DNA from: Geobacteraceae bacterium
Lineage (GTDB): Bacteria > Desulfobacterota > Desulfuromonadia > Geobacterales > Pseudopelobacteraceae
DNA length: 56,084 nt
Assembly: GCA_025355965.1 (NCBI GenBank)
Contig: JANXYR010000057.1
Location: 1-56,084, forward strand
Reading direction: 5' to 3'
A program made the translations under genes and the position numbers. Shown one piece after another: positions 18,788-28,497 of this stretch; positions within the stretch are counted from its first letter, which is position 1, and each line of letters opens with the position of its first letter. The notes under the pieces were generated by a model, which saw only the letters and a program-made list of their open reading frames with translations, searched no databases and was not told the origin of the DNA.

Positions 18788-19507
18788 ATGGGCAGAAAAT
18801 CCTACAGCCGGGTACTTTTGAAACTTTCTGGTGAATCACTTGCCGGTGATCAGGGCTACGGCATTGACCCACAGACACTTAGCAATATCGCCAGTGAGAT
18901 CAAGGAAGTTGTCGACAGCGGAGTGCAATTGGCGCTTGTTATTGGCGGTGGCAACATTTTCCGCGGCCTGACTGCCTCTTCCAAGGGAATGGATCGCTCA
19001 AGTGCCGACCACATGGGAATGTTAGCCACCGTCATAAATTCTCTGGCCATGCAGGATGCCCTCGAAAAACAAGGCGTTTCGACCCGTGTCCAGACAGCCA
19101 TAGCTATGCAGGAGGTTGCCGAACCTTACATCCGCCGTCGAGCCATGAGACACCTTGAAAAGGGGAGAGTTGTAATTTTCGGTGCCGGAACCGGGAATCC
19201 ATATTTTACTACCGACACAGCTGCAAGCCTGAGGGCCATGGAGATTAACGCCCAAGTCATCCTTAAAGGAACTAAAGTGGATGGCATTTATACAGCTGAT
19301 CCCAAAAAAGATCCGGATGCGGTAAAAATATCCAAACTATCCTACATTGAAGTTCTTAAAAAAGGGTTGCAGGTTATGGATGCCACTGCTATATCGCTTT
19401 GCATGGACAACAACCTGCCAATTATTGTTTTTGATCTGACTACGGAAGGTAATATTAAAAAAGTTATCTTCGGTGAAGAGATCGGTACCATCGTACAAGG
19501 AGAATAA
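18788..19507 (+). CDS. pyrH: UMP kinase
   Basis: Phosphorylates UMP to UDP in pyrimidine synthesis; a hexameric amino-acid-kinase-fold enzyme. The 239 residues include [19 protein letters not shown], the phosphate loop [10 protein letters not shown], the UMP-binding [20 protein letters not shown] and [22 protein letters not shown] precedes the ATG. It is followed three bases later by frr. Confidence 0.98.
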   Translation: MGRKSYSRVLLKLSGESLAGDQGYGIDPQTLSNIASEIKEVVDSGVQLALVIGGGNIFRGLTASSKGMDRSSADHMGMLATVINSLAMQDALEKQGVSTRVQTAIAMQEVAEPYIRRRAMRHLEKGRVVIFGAGTGNPYFTTDTAASLRAMEINAQVILKGTKVDGIYTADPKKDPDAVKISKLSYIEVLKKGLQVMDATAISLCMDNNLPIIVFDLTTEGNIKKVIFGEEIGTIVQGE

Positions 19508-19510
19508 AAC

Positions 19511-20068
19511 ATGCCAAAGAACGTGCTTGATGACATGAAGATCCATATGGAAAAAACTTTGGGTGTTCTGAAAAACGAATTTCAGAAGATTCGTACCGGA
19601 CGTGCCACGACCGGCATTCTGGATTCCGTAACTGTTGATTATTACGGCAATACCTCATCGCTGAGCCAGGTAGCAACACTTGCAATTCCAGAAGCGCGTA
19701 CTATTACTATCACCCCTTGGGAAGCTAAAATCATCCCGACTATTGAGAAGGCGATCATGAACGCCAATCTTGGTTTAACGCCTTCTAATGACGGCAAATC
19801 AATCCGCCTCAATCTTCCTCCGCTGACCGAAGAACGCCGTAAAGACATTGTAAAAGGGCTTAAAAAGAAGGCTGAAGAAGACAAGATCGCTATCAGGAAC
19901 ATCCGCCGTGATGCAATTGACAAGTTAAAAAAACTGGAAAAAGATAAGGCCCTTACTGAAGACGAATTAAAAAAGTTCGAAAAAGATGTTCAGGACATTA
20001 CGAAAAGCTTTGAATTGAAGATGGATGAAGCCGTTGCACATAAAGAGAAAGAGGTTCTGGAAGTTTGA
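19511..20068 (+). CDS. frr: Ribosome recycling factor
   Basis: Splits post-termination ribosomes with EF-G. The 185-residue protein has the diagnostic KIRTGRATTGILDSVTVDYYG, LTPSNDGKSIRLNLPPLTEERR and VRNIR-like AIRNIRRDAID segments. Ends in TGATG, overlapping the uppS start. Confidence 0.98.
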   Translation: MPKNVLDDMKIHMEKTLGVLKNEFQKIRTGRATTGILDSVTVDYYGNTSSLSQVATLAIPEARTITITPWEAKIIPTIEKAIMNANLGLTPSNDGKSIRLNLPPLTEERRKDIVKGLKKKAEEDKIAIRNIRRDAIDKLKKLEKDKALTEDELKKFEKDVQDITKSFELKMDEAVAHKEKEVLEV

Positions 20069-20823
20069 TGAAGCCGCTTGACCCACAAAAGCTTCCAATC
20101 CACCTTGCGGTTATCATGGATGGTAACGGTCGTTGGGCTCAGCAGCGTATGCTCAAACGTATCGTTGGTCATCAGCGCGGCGCCGAAACCGTTAAAATGG
20201 TGGTTGAGCAGTCTTCACTTCTCGGGATCAAATACCTGACCCTGTTCGCGTTCTCCTCAGAAAACTGGTCTAGACCTGTTCTTGAAGTGCGTGCTTTGAT
20301 GACGCTGCTCAAAAAATATATCCGCCAGGAAACGGCGCGTATGATGCGCAAAAATATCCGCTACAACGTTATCGGTAATCGCTGTGATCTATCGGACGAT
20401 GTCAATGAAACTCTGGATGAAGCCATCCGCAAGACTGCCGCTAATACCGGCATGGTATTGACTCTGGCTCTATCATACGGTGGCCGCCAAGAATTGTGCC
20501 GGGCCGCTGCCCACCTTGCGCAGGATGTTGTGGACGGTAAATTATCGGCAGGTGACATTACCACTAAGCTATTCGACAGTTATCTGGATACCGGCGGACT
20601 ACCGGACCCGGATTTCCTGATCAGGACCAGTGGCGAGATGCGTATCAGCAACTTTCTGCTCTGGCAACTTGCCTACACTGAGCTTTATTTCACCAATACC
20701 AACTGGCCCGACTTTACCATTAATGAACTCCACAAAGCACTTAACGACTTCCAATCGCGAGAGCGACGTTTCGGAATGACAGGGGACCAGATAACAGAAA
20801 GGGGCGACCTATCAAACGACTGA
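20068..20823 (+). CDS. uppS: Undecaprenyl diphosphate synthase (isoprenyl transferase)
   Basis: Cis-prenyltransferase that makes the C55 lipid carrier for peptidoglycan and O-antigen. The 251 residues contain HLAVIMDGNGRWAQQR (catalytic Asp), the FAFSSENWSRP loop and the allylic-substrate motif IRTSGEMRISNFLLWQLAYTELYF. The ATG at 20068 overlaps the frr stop in TGATG; the TTG one codon upstream is less likely. cdsA follows or overlaps closely. Confidence 0.97.
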   Translation: MKPLDPQKLPIHLAVIMDGNGRWAQQRMLKRIVGHQRGAETVKMVVEQSSLLGIKYLTLFAFSSENWSRPVLEVRALMTLLKKYIRQETARMMRKNIRYNVIGNRCDLSDDVNETLDEAIRKTAANTGMVLTLALSYGGRQELCRAAAHLAQDVVDGKLSAGDITTKLFDSYLDTGGLPDPDFLIRTSGEMRISNFLLWQLAYTELYFTNTNWPDFTINELHKALNDFQSRERRFGMTGDQITERGDLSND

Positions 20824-21605
20824 TCTCCGCGATCATCATGTTACCTATCGTCGCCATTACCATACTGAAAGGTGGTACGCTTTTCTTTGCCTGCCTTTTG
20901 GCTCTGATCTCAGCCATTGGCATTGCTGAATTCTATCGGATGGCTCTACCGGAAAGAAAGTTGGAACGATGGTTGGCTTCTCTAGCTGGATCAGCTCTGC
21001 TCTTTATCCCTCTAGCAGGCAATGACAAACTGATATTCTTTTACATTTGCCTGCTTTTTATCGTATTTTCACTACTATTCCTTTTCCGGGTCCGTAATAT
21101 TACCACTGCCGCCAGCGAAGTAGCCTTTGTATTACTTGCGTTCATGTACATTCCAATTTTGTTAATGCACATGGTTCTACTGCGGCAAACTACCTTCGGC
21201 ATTCAGTGGCTGTTTGTTATTATGCTCATAGTCATGACCAACGACTCAGCAGCCTATTACACAGGGTGCGCCTTTGGCAAACACCGACTGTACCCGCTTG
21301 TAAGTCCCAAAAAAAGTATTGAGGGGGCGATAGGCGGTCTCATAGGCAGCCTCTGCGGCACCCTTCTTGCTAAATTTACCTTTTTCCCACAATTGACACT
21401 TAGTGATGCTGTTGCCACCGCTATTGTAGTTGGTATGGTTGGACAGGCGGGTGATCTATTCGAGTCACTGTTAAAACGAAGCTTTGGCGTCAAGGATTCA
21501 GGTACGATTATTCCCGGGCATGGCGGAGTGCTTGACCGTCTTGATAGCATCCTGTTCGCCGCCCCGATCACCTACTATTACGTTCTCTTCTTTTTTAAAG
21601 GTTAA
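20811..21605 (+). CDS. cdsA: Phosphatidate cytidylyltransferase (CDP-diglyceride synthase), unusual start
   Basis: Makes CDP-diacylglycerol from CTP and phosphatidate in the inner membrane. The frame has about seven hydrophobic segments and the C-terminal signature VKDSGTIIPGHGGVLDRLDSILF. The first ATG is at 20838. However, the family N-terminus (typically M-K-R-L-I-S-A) is encoded before it as I-K-R-L-I-S-A-I-I-M, beginning at an ATC at 20811 with GGGG seven bases upstream. No in-frame ATG, GTG or TTG exists between that point and the start of the open stretch. Either ATC (or the CTG at 20820) initiates, or a shorter protein starts at 20838 without a good ribosome-binding site. If ATC is used, the gene overlaps uppS by 13 bases. 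Confidence 0.85.
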   Translation: MKRLISAIIMLPIVAITILKGGTLFFACLLALISAIGIAEFYRMALPERKLERWLASLAGSALLFIPLAGNDKLIFFYICLLFIVFSLLFLFRVRNITTAASEVAFVLLAFMYIPILLMHMVLLRQTTFGIQWLFVIMLIVMTNDSAAYYTGCAFGKHRLYPLVSPKKSIEGAIGGLIGSLCGTLLAKFTFFPQLTLSDAVATAIVVGMVGQAGDLFESLLKRSFGVKDSGTIIPGHGGVLDRLDSILFAAPITYYYVLFFFKG

Positions 21606-21608
21606 CCC

Positions 21609-22769
21609 GTGAAAAATATCTCTATCCTTGGTTCAACCGGCTCAATTGGAGTCAGTACTCTTGAAATCATCAGCGCCCACCCGGAACGTTTTCGCGTTAT
21701 AGCCTTAACAGCCGGGAAAAATCTGGAACTGCTTGTGCGGCAAATCAAACAGTTTTCACCCCAGATTGCGGTAGTTGCATCGACAGAGGATGTTCCACGC
21801 CTGAAAGATCTTTGCAGCGGTCAGGATGTAACTATTCTAGGTGGAGTAGAGGGTTTGATAGCCGCGGCGACAGCTGACGAAACCGAAATGGTTGTGGCAG
21901 CAATTGTCGGTGCTGCCGGTCTGGTCCCTACAGCCGCCGCCATCCGTGCCCGCAAGGATATTGCCCTGGCAAACAAGGAAACTCTGGTCACAGCCGGTCA
22001 CCTTTTTATGGATCTGGTTGCAGAGTTCGGAGTCAGGCTATTTCCGGTCGACAGTGAACATAGCGCTATTTTTCAGTCGATTGAGGGACACCGCAACGAG
22101 GATATCAAAAAAATAATCCTGACCGCCTCAGGAGGCCCGTTTTTAAACACGCCAACCTCAAAGCTTTCAACTGTTACTGTTCGTGATGCCCTTAACCACC
22201 CCAACTGGAACATGGGTAAAAAGATCACCATAGATTCGGCCTCTATGATGAATAAAGGGCTTGAAGTGATAGAAGCTCGCTGGCTGTTCAATACCCCAGT
22301 GGATAAAATCCAGGTTAATATTCACCCACAAAGTATTATTCACTCGATGGTCGAGTATGTTGACGGCTGCGTCATTGCCCAACTAGGCACGCCAGACATG
22401 AAAGCACCCATCGCTTATGCGCTGGCCTATCCGGAAAGGATTACAACCGGCGTCAAACCGTTGGATTTAACGACTTTCTCCGGCTTAACCTTTTTGAACC
22501 CTGACCACGACAAATTTCGCTGTCTGAATCTCGCCTATCGAGCCATCACATCTGGAGAAAGCATGCCTGCTGTTATGAACGCCGCTAACGAAATTGCTGT
22601 TGCAGAATTTCTAGGGGGACACATAGGCTTCATCCAGATTGCTGAAACTATTGAGCGCACTATGGATGCCCACACCGCACACAATCTGCAATCCATTGAT
22701 GAAGTATTGAAGGCTGACCTCTGGGGCAGAGAGACTGCCCGAGAAATCTGTAAGGAGATGGTACACTGA
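21609..22769 (+). CDS. dxr: 1-deoxy-D-xylulose 5-phosphate reductoisomerase
   Basis: Second enzyme of the MEP isoprenoid pathway. The 386 residues have the NADPH-binding [26 protein letters not shown], the metal and substrate loop [18 protein letters not shown] and [27 protein letters not shown] segments (here NHPNWNMG...). The start is GTG at 21609, three bases after the cdsA stop. It feeds precursors to UppS in the same run. Confidence 0.98.
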   Translation: MKNISILGSTGSIGVSTLEIISAHPERFRVIALTAGKNLELLVRQIKQFSPQIAVVASTEDVPRLKDLCSGQDVTILGGVEGLIAAATADETEMVVAAIVGAAGLVPTAAAIRARKDIALANKETLVTAGHLFMDLVAEFGVRLFPVDSEHSAIFQSIEGHRNEDIKKIILTASGGPFLNTPTSKLSTVTVRDALNHPNWNMGKKITIDSASMMNKGLEVIEARWLFNTPVDKIQVNIHPQSIIHSMVEYVDGCVIAQLGTPDMKAPIAYALAYPERITTGVKPLDLTTFSGLTFLNPDHDKFRCLNLAYRAITSGESMPAVMNAANEIAVAEFLGGHIGFIQIAETIERTMDAHTAHNLQSIDEVLKADLWGRETAREICKEMVH

Positions 22770-22770
22770 T

Positions 22771-23913
22771 ATGACCGTTGTTTATGCAATCATAGTTTTA
22801 GGTATTTTGATCTTTGTCCATGAATTAGGGCACTTTTTATTGGCTAAGTTGATGGGAGTCAGCGTTGAAAAATTTTCACTCGGTTTTGGCCCCAAACTGT
22901 TCGGCACAAAAATAGGTGAGACAGAATATCTGCTTTCGGCCTTTCCGCTAGGCGGATATGTAAAGATGTTCGGGGAAGGTGGTTTTATCGAGGGGGGTGA
23001 AATTCATAATCCGGGCGGTATTGACAGTGCGCCTGCCGATGAATTCTCGCAGAGTTCTCTCCACGAAATGACAGCTGCGGAAAAAGCACGTTCGTTTGCC
23101 CATAAGCCTGTGCTGGCACGGATTGCGATCGTGATGGCTGGCCCGGTTTTCAATCTGCTCTTTGCGTGGCTAATCTTCATAATACTTTCCATGATCGGGG
23201 TCCCTACAGTTACCCCAAAAATAGGCGATGCTCTTAAAGATAAGCCGGCCGCAAAAGCCGGTATGCTAAGAGGTGATGTCATCACCACCATCAACAATAA
23301 ACCTGTCAAACAGTGGGATCAAATTGCCGAGGGTGTTGCAGCGAGCAAAGGACAGCCGCTTACTCTGTCGGTTAAACGTGAGGGCAAAGAAATCTCATTC
23401 ACAATTGTTCCTGAACCACGTGTCGCAAAAAACCTGTTCGGAGAGAAGGTCAATGGTTATGCAATCGGTGTGGTCTCAGCTGGTGAAGTTATCACCGAGC
23501 ATTTTAATCCATTTGAAGCTGTAATCAAAGGGACCGAACAGACCTGGAAAATTATTGATCTGACGGTCATATCACTGGTTAAAATGGCCCAGCGCATTGT
23601 CCCGATGGAGAGCGTCGGCGGCCCGATCATGATCGCCAAGATGGCTGGGGACATGGCAGAAGCAGGCGGCTCCAGCTTTTTGGCATTCATGGCACTGCTC
23701 TCTATTAATCTTGGGGTACTCAATCTGTTGCCGGTACCGGTACTTGATGGAGGTCATCTGCTGTTCTATTTTATGGAGTTGATTTTCCGCAGACCGGTTC
23801 CTCAAAAGATTCGCGAATATGCTCAGCAGATCGGCATGGTTCTGCTGTTTGGCTTAATGCTTCTAGCATTCTACAACGATATCATCAGGTATTTTGTCAC
23901 TCGTCAGGGATAG
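22771..23913 (+). CDS. rseP: Site-2 zinc metalloprotease RseP
   Basis: Intramembrane metalloprotease that cuts anti-sigma factors and signal-peptide remnants. The 380 residues have the zinc motif HELGHFLLAKL (about 16-26), FPLGGYVKMFGE, one periplasmic PDZ domain (about 130-220) and the third metal ligand in LLPVPVLDGGHL (about 320). The ATG lies one base after the dxr stop. The single PDZ domain is shorter than the tandem pair in E. coli, which is common outside gammaproteobacteria. Confidence 0.96.
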   Translation: MTVVYAIIVLGILIFVHELGHFLLAKLMGVSVEKFSLGFGPKLFGTKIGETEYLLSAFPLGGYVKMFGEGGFIEGGEIHNPGGIDSAPADEFSQSSLHEMTAAEKARSFAHKPVLARIAIVMAGPVFNLLFAWLIFIILSMIGVPTVTPKIGDALKDKPAAKAGMLRGDVITTINNKPVKQWDQIAEGVAASKGQPLTLSVKREGKEISFTIVPEPRVAKNLFGEKVNGYAIGVVSAGEVITEHFNPFEAVIKGTEQTWKIIDLTVISLVKMAQRIVPMESVGGPIMIAKMAGDMAEAGGSSFLAFMALLSINLGVLNLLPVPVLDGGHLLFYFMELIFRRPVPQKIREYAQQIGMVLLFGLMLLAFYNDIIRYFVTRQG

Positions 23914-23915
23914 TG

Positions 23916-24635
23916 ATGAACATCCTCGTTATAGATACGTCAACATCACTAGCCAGTATCGCAATAGCTGTTGGCGAGCAGATCGTTGCCGAATCACTGG
24001 TCAACACCAACCGAACACTTTCTGCCCGACTTGTACCAGAGATTGAGCGACTTCTGGAAACAGCAGGACTGGCAATATCCGATATTGACCTCTTTGCCTC
24101 GTCGGTCGGCCCCGGCTCATTCACCGGCGTACGAGGAGGCATTGCTACGATTCAGGGACTGGCACTTGCCGGCGGAAAACCATGCGCTGGGTTTTCCTCG
24201 CTTGCCATGTTGGCTATGAATTTTTCTCTCTCGAAGGCGTTAGTGTGCCCGATGCTTGATGCCCGCAAAAGCGAAGTTTATGCCGCTGTCTATAGCTGTT
24301 CATCTCCCCTCCCCTCCCCTTGTATCAACGATTGCGTTCTTCCTCCCACAGCGTTTCTGGATCAGATTACTGCCGTGACCAAAGAATCTGTCATTTTTGT
24401 TGGAGACGGTGCCCAGCGCTATCACGATCCGATTGCCGAACAACTGGGCAACCAAGCGATATTTGCCCCTTTCTCACTCCACACACCCAATTCAGCCAAC
24501 GGTATTCTGTTGGCATTACATGCATCGCGGTGTGGCGAATTATTGGAACCATCACAGTTACTGCCGGTCTACCTGCGTGCATCTGATGCAGAACTGATGA
24601 AGATAAAGGCGCCTTGCACTGATATCGCCAGATAG
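23916..24635 (+). CDS. tsaB: tRNA threonylcarbamoyladenosine biosynthesis protein TsaB
   Basis: ASKHA-fold partner of TsaD/TsaE in making t6A37 of tRNA. The start MNILVIDTSTSLASIA is followed by SVGPGSFTGVRGGIATIQGLA and PMLDARKSEVYAAVY, all diagnostic. The ATG at 23916 overlaps the rseP stop region; a GTG at 23913 is directly adjacent and possible. 239 residues, normal length. It ends the long run that begins at pyrH. Confidence 0.93.
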   Translation: MNILVIDTSTSLASIAIAVGEQIVAESLVNTNRTLSARLVPEIERLLETAGLAISDIDLFASSVGPGSFTGVRGGIATIQGLALAGGKPCAGFSSLAMLAMNFSLSKALVCPMLDARKSEVYAAVYSCSSPLPSPCINDCVLPPTAFLDQITAVTKESVIFVGDGAQRYHDPIAEQLGNQAIFAPFSLHTPNSANGILLALHASRCGELLEPSQLLPVYLRASDAELMKIKAPCTDIAR

Positions 24636-24684
24636 TATTGTAGAGTGCCCTCTCCAAACAGCCCCTGACTAAAAGGATAAGAGT

Positions 24685-26139
24685 ATGAAACTAATTATAC
24701 CCGTTATGTCAACACTGATCCTGTTCTTTACGACTTTAGGAGTTGTGCACTCCGCACCGATAAAAACCCATGTAGAGCAGTTCAATGTCGTCGGCGCTCC
24801 CAACAATGAAAATTTCAAACAAACACTTCAGGGCATTCTGACGTCGCGCCTCAGCCCTGATCTGGTCCAACTCGTTGAAAAGCCAGATCAGGCTGAACTT
24901 CTACTTATAGGCAGTTATGCCATGTTCGGGAAGATATTCAGCCTGGATATTCTCATCAAGAACATGGGTAACGGTAGTTTAATCAAGGTTTTCGAGCAGG
25001 GGGAAGGCCAGGAAGACGTTATCCCAGCACTTGGACGGCTGGCACGAAAGATCGACGCTGAACTGGCAAAATTGCCAGCTATAGCAGCATCCCCCTCACC
25101 CTTACCTGCTGCTTCACAGGTGACTTTGAAAGATAAATATGTATTCCGGACCGAACCCTTGACAAATAACTCGGGCATTTGGTCGAGCCCCCCACTGGAT
25201 GGAGTGTTCAACAGTATCGCGATGGGGCGTACCCGTTCTTCAGGTGAGCGAGAACTTTTCATAGCTGGCGAACAAACTATCCGGGCCTACCTGAAGGGGA
25301 TCGAATTGAAGCTGGTTGCCGAAATTACCATTCCTGCTACCGGAAAGATTCTCGCCATTGATACGGCAGATCTTGACAGAGACGGTTTACCGGAACTTTA
25401 CGTTACCATCATAGACAGAGAAATGCCCCGTTCGCGCGTGTATCAATTTGACGGAGCAGCATTTGTGATGATGGCAGAGAACCTGCCATGGTTCTTCCGT
25501 GGTATCGGCCATGATATCATCTCCCGCACGATCTACGCTCAGGAAATAGACAATAGCGGAAAATACTATGGTGATATTAAAGAACTGTCAAAATCAAATG
25601 CCCGTTTTACAACTGTAAACCCTCTCAAGCTGCCCCATCCGGGAAACATTTTTAACTTCAACCGTCTGATCGGAGCATCAGGCAAAGATAATTTTGTCGT
25701 GTTGGATGAGGACGGTTACCTCGTCATATACTCATCTGGTGGCAGTGAAGTATGGAAGAGCAGTGAAAAATATGGCGGCTCGGAAAGTTTTTTTAAAAGC
25801 GAATCGCATTCCAGTACACGCTCTTCTAGGGGCAGTAATCAGTGGTCGTTTCTTGAACAGAGAATTATGCTATTGAAGGACGGGACGCTGATCGTTCCTC
25901 GCAATGAAGGTACAATCAGCTTTGGAAATATCAGGGTTTTCGATAAGCACACCCTGTTCGCGTTTGAGTGGACCGGTGCCGTCCTCAAGGAAAAGTGGCA
26001 TACCCGCCAGTTGTCTGACTATCTTGCCGATTACGCCTTTGACCAAGTTTCTGGAGAGGTATTGCTGTTGGAAGTAATTCAGAAACCTGGAATATTTAAT
26101 ACAGGGAAGTCCTTAATTTCTATCAACAAAATCAATTAG
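24685..26139 (+). CDS. Secreted VCBS/FG-GAP-like repeat protein of unknown function
   Basis: A 484-residue exported protein. The signal peptide MKLIIPVMSTLILFFTTLGV ends near HSA. The N-terminal part resembles periplasmic domains of outer-membrane biogenesis or TolB-like proteins (FKQTLQGILTSRLSP, PALGRLARKIDAELA). The C-terminal half has FG-GAP/VCBS-type blades with the calcium-binding-like DTADLDRDGLPELYV near 230 and VVLDEDGYLVIY near 335. A serine-rich insert ESHSSTRSSRGSNQ is odd. The substrate or partner is unknown. Good AAAGGA before the ATG. Confidence 0.6.
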   Translation: MKLIIPVMSTLILFFTTLGVVHSAPIKTHVEQFNVVGAPNNENFKQTLQGILTSRLSPDLVQLVEKPDQAELLLIGSYAMFGKIFSLDILIKNMGNGSLIKVFEQGEGQEDVIPALGRLARKIDAELAKLPAIAASPSPLPAASQVTLKDKYVFRTEPLTNNSGIWSSPPLDGVFNSIAMGRTRSSGERELFIAGEQTIRAYLKGIELKLVAEITIPATGKILAIDTADLDRDGLPELYVTIIDREMPRSRVYQFDGAAFVMMAENLPWFFRGIGHDIISRTIYAQEIDNSGKYYGDIKELSKSNARFTTVNPLKLPHPGNIFNFNRLIGASGKDNFVVLDEDGYLVIYSSGGSEVWKSSEKYGGSESFFKSESHSSTRSSRGSNQWSFLEQRIMLLKDGTLIVPRNEGTISFGNIRVFDKHTLFAFEWTGAVLKEKWHTRQLSDYLADYAFDQVSGEVLLLEVIQKPGIFNTGKSLISINKIN

Positions 26140-26144
26140 CAAAG

Positions 26145-26183
26145 CTGCGGGGGCAGAATCGCTGAAACTGGCTTCCCCCGCAG
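26145..26183 (+). terminator. Hairpin after the VCBS-like gene
   Basis: A perfect nine-base stem CTGCGGGGG / CCCCCGCAG with a 21-base loop, six bases after the stop codon. There is no T-run, so it may be a weak terminator or an mRNA-stabilising hairpin. Confidence 0.5.
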
Positions 26184-26264
26184 ATTAGCTCCCACCCTCC
26201 AATTGCACAATCAATCTTCCCTGCTATACTCACCATATAAAAATCTATCTATGGAGGGTACACC

Positions 26265-27434
26265 ATGAATATTCATGAGTATCAAGCCAAGGAAATTCTG
26301 AGCAGTTACGGCATCCCGATTCCTCGCGGTCGTGTGGCACTGACGTCCGATCAAGTTGAGCGGGCAGCCAAAATGATGGGGGGGCGCTGCGTCGTCAAGG
26401 CTCAGATTTATGCCGGTGGTCGCGGCAAGGCCGGCGGCGTCAAGCTGATACACCATCCGGAGGAAGCCCAGGAGTACGGCAAGGAGCTGTTTGGACGCAC
26501 TCTGGTGACAAAGCAGACCGGGCCAAACGGACTTAAGGTGCGCCGTATTTTGGTGGAAGAAGCGGTTGAGATCGCCCGCGAATTTTATCTTTCAATTACG
26601 CTCGACCGCGAAAGTTCACGCTACATTCTGATAGCCTCTGCAGAGGGTGGAATAGACATCGAAGAGGTTGCAAGCAAATGTCCGGACAAGATTCTGACGC
26701 GCACCATTGATCCATTCACAGGCCTGCGCCCCTACCAAGCCCGCAAGATTGCACTGGAACTGGGATTGTCAGGGACGATCTGCGAGGACTGTGTTGAACT
26801 GATCCTTAACCTGTATCGTGCCTGCCTTGAAAAAGACTGTGCCCTGATTGAGATCAACCCACTGGTAGTTACCAAAGCCGGGTGGTTGATGGCCATGGAT
26901 GCCAAGATCACCTTTGACGACAATGCCGTCTATCGCCATCGGGAATATCCTGACATGGTGGATTATTCACAGCTTGACCCGTTGGAAATTTCCGCCAGTA
27001 AATACGATCTGGCCTATATCAAACTGTCCGGCACGATTGGATGTCTGGTGAACGGGGCAGGACTGGCAATGGCAACGCTGGATGTGCTTAAAGAGTGCGG
27101 CGGCGAACCGGCCAACTTCCTGGATGTTGGGGGCGGTGCAACCCGTGAGAAAGTGGCGGAGGCATTCAGGATCATCCTGCAGGATTGTGATGTAAAAGGG
27201 ATATTCGTCAATATTTTTGGCGGCATAATGCGTTGTGATGTCATTGCACAGGGGATTATTGAGGCGGCCAGTGCGGTCGGATGCACCATGCCGATAGTGG
27301 TTCGCATGGACGGCAGCCATGTTGAGGAAGGGAAAAAACTGCTCCAGGAATCCGGTCTGAAGGTACAGATCGGCAAATCACTCGGAGATGGCGCCACCAA
27401 AATAGTGCAGATGCTGAAAGAGGAGGTTCAATAG
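26265..27434 (+). CDS. sucC: Succinate-CoA ligase (ADP-forming) subunit beta
   Basis: Nucleotide- and succinate-binding subunit of the TCA-cycle ligase. The 389 residues begin MNIHEYQAKEILSSYGIP. The ATP-grasp segments VVKAQIYAGGRGKAGGVKL and ALIEINPLVVT and the GGGATREKVAEAFRIIL, FVNIFGGIMRCDVIAQGI motifs follow, all standard. It overlaps nothing and is followed three bases later by sucD. In Geobacter acetate oxidation usually runs through succinyl-CoA:acetate CoA-transferase, so this ligase may be supplementary (known from relatives). Confidence 0.97.
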   Translation: MNIHEYQAKEILSSYGIPIPRGRVALTSDQVERAAKMMGGRCVVKAQIYAGGRGKAGGVKLIHHPEEAQEYGKELFGRTLVTKQTGPNGLKVRRILVEEAVEIAREFYLSITLDRESSRYILIASAEGGIDIEEVASKCPDKILTRTIDPFTGLRPYQARKIALELGLSGTICEDCVELILNLYRACLEKDCALIEINPLVVTKAGWLMAMDAKITFDDNAVYRHREYPDMVDYSQLDPLEISASKYDLAYIKLSGTIGCLVNGAGLAMATLDVLKECGGEPANFLDVGGGATREKVAEAFRIILQDCDVKGIFVNIFGGIMRCDVIAQGIIEAASAVGCTMPIVVRMDGSHVEEGKKLLQESGLKVQIGKSLGDGATKIVQMLKEEVQ

Positions 27435-27437
27435 GCC

Positions 27438-28343
27438 ATGTCCATACTTGCCGATAAAAAATCCAGAATTGTCGTTCAGGGAATTACCGGGCGTAGCGGT
27501 CTCTTCCACACCAAACAGTGCCGTGAATACGGCACCAGCATCGTAGCCGGAGTTACCCCCGGCAAAGGTGGCATACATATCGAAGGGATTCCAGTTTTCA
27601 ACACTGTTGCCGAGGCGGTCAAATACACAGAAGCCAATGTCTCGATGATCTTTGTGCCTCCTCCGGGTGCAGCCGACGCTATCATGGAAGCGATTGACGC
27701 GGGAATTGATCTGGCAGTCTGCATCACCGAGGGGATCCCGATCAGAGACATGGTGCCGGTCAAAGCGGTTCTACAAGGGAGCACTACCAGACTTATAGGC
27801 CCAAATTGTCCCGGTGTTATCACTCCTGGCGAGTGCAAGGTAGGCATCATGCCTGGGCATATTCATAAACAGGGGAAAATAGGGGTTGTTTCGCGTAGCG
27901 GCACCCTGACCTACGAAGCGGTCAAACAACTGACCGACCTCGGTCTCGGGCAATCAACCGGTGTTGGAATCGGCGGCGATCCGATCATCGGTATGAATTT
28001 CATTGACGTCCTGACCCTCTTCAACCAGGATCCGGACACCGAAGCGGTTTTCATGATCGGTGAGATAGGCGGCGGAGCAGAAGAAGAAGCCGCCGAATGG
28101 ATCAAGAAGAACATGAAAAAACCGGTGGCCGCCTTTATCGCCGGAGTCACGGCTCCACCAGGCAGACGGATGGGGCATGCAGGGGCAATCATCACCGGCG
28201 GCAAAGGGAAAGCGGAAGACAAGATCCGCACCCTGCAGGAGTGTGGTGTAGTTGTTGCCACCAGCCCGACCAGGATGGGAGAGGCTATGATGGAAGCGCT
28301 CAGGGCCGCCGGAAAGGTACTTGAATCAACGGCCATAAAATAA
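27438..28343 (+). CDS. sucD: Succinate-CoA ligase subunit alpha
   Basis: CoA-binding and phospho-histidine subunit. The 301 residues have the CoA site [45 protein letters not shown] and [11 protein letters not shown]. The phosphorylated histidine lies in [14 protein letters not shown] near residue 246. The start is an ATG in an operon with sucC. Confidence 0.97.
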   Translation: MSILADKKSRIVVQGITGRSGLFHTKQCREYGTSIVAGVTPGKGGIHIEGIPVFNTVAEAVKYTEANVSMIFVPPPGAADAIMEAIDAGIDLAVCITEGIPIRDMVPVKAVLQGSTTRLIGPNCPGVITPGECKVGIMPGHIHKQGKIGVVSRSGTLTYEAVKQLTDLGLGQSTGVGIGGDPIIGMNFIDVLTLFNQDPDTEAVFMIGEIGGGAEEEAAEWIKKNMKKPVAAFIAGVTAPPGRRMGHAGAIITGGKGKAEDKIRTLQECGVVVATSPTRMGEAMMEALRAAGKVLESTAIK

Positions 28344-28448
28344 CAGCAATAATTACAACGTGTTAGCAGTAAGCAGCTTATTTATAAGCACAATATCACA
28401 ATTGACGTACAACTGAAATCGAGGCATACTGACGGCAAATATAAACTA

Positions 28449-28483
28449 AACGGGAACTCAAACCGAGTCTCCCGTTCTTTTTT
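28449..28483 (+). terminator. Intrinsic terminator after sucCD
   Basis: Stem AACGGGA-ACTC / GAGT-CTCCCGTT (one bulge) with a five-base loop, then C and six T. It ends about 15 bases before the dnaE ATG, so dnaE either initiates downstream of, or reads through, this signal. Confidence 0.7.
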
Positions 28484-28497
28484 ACAGGAACATCTCC

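Noticed and set aside
24685..26139. TolB-like Tol-Pal component
   Set aside because: Blade motifs are FG-GAP/VCBS-like and no tol or pal genes are nearby.
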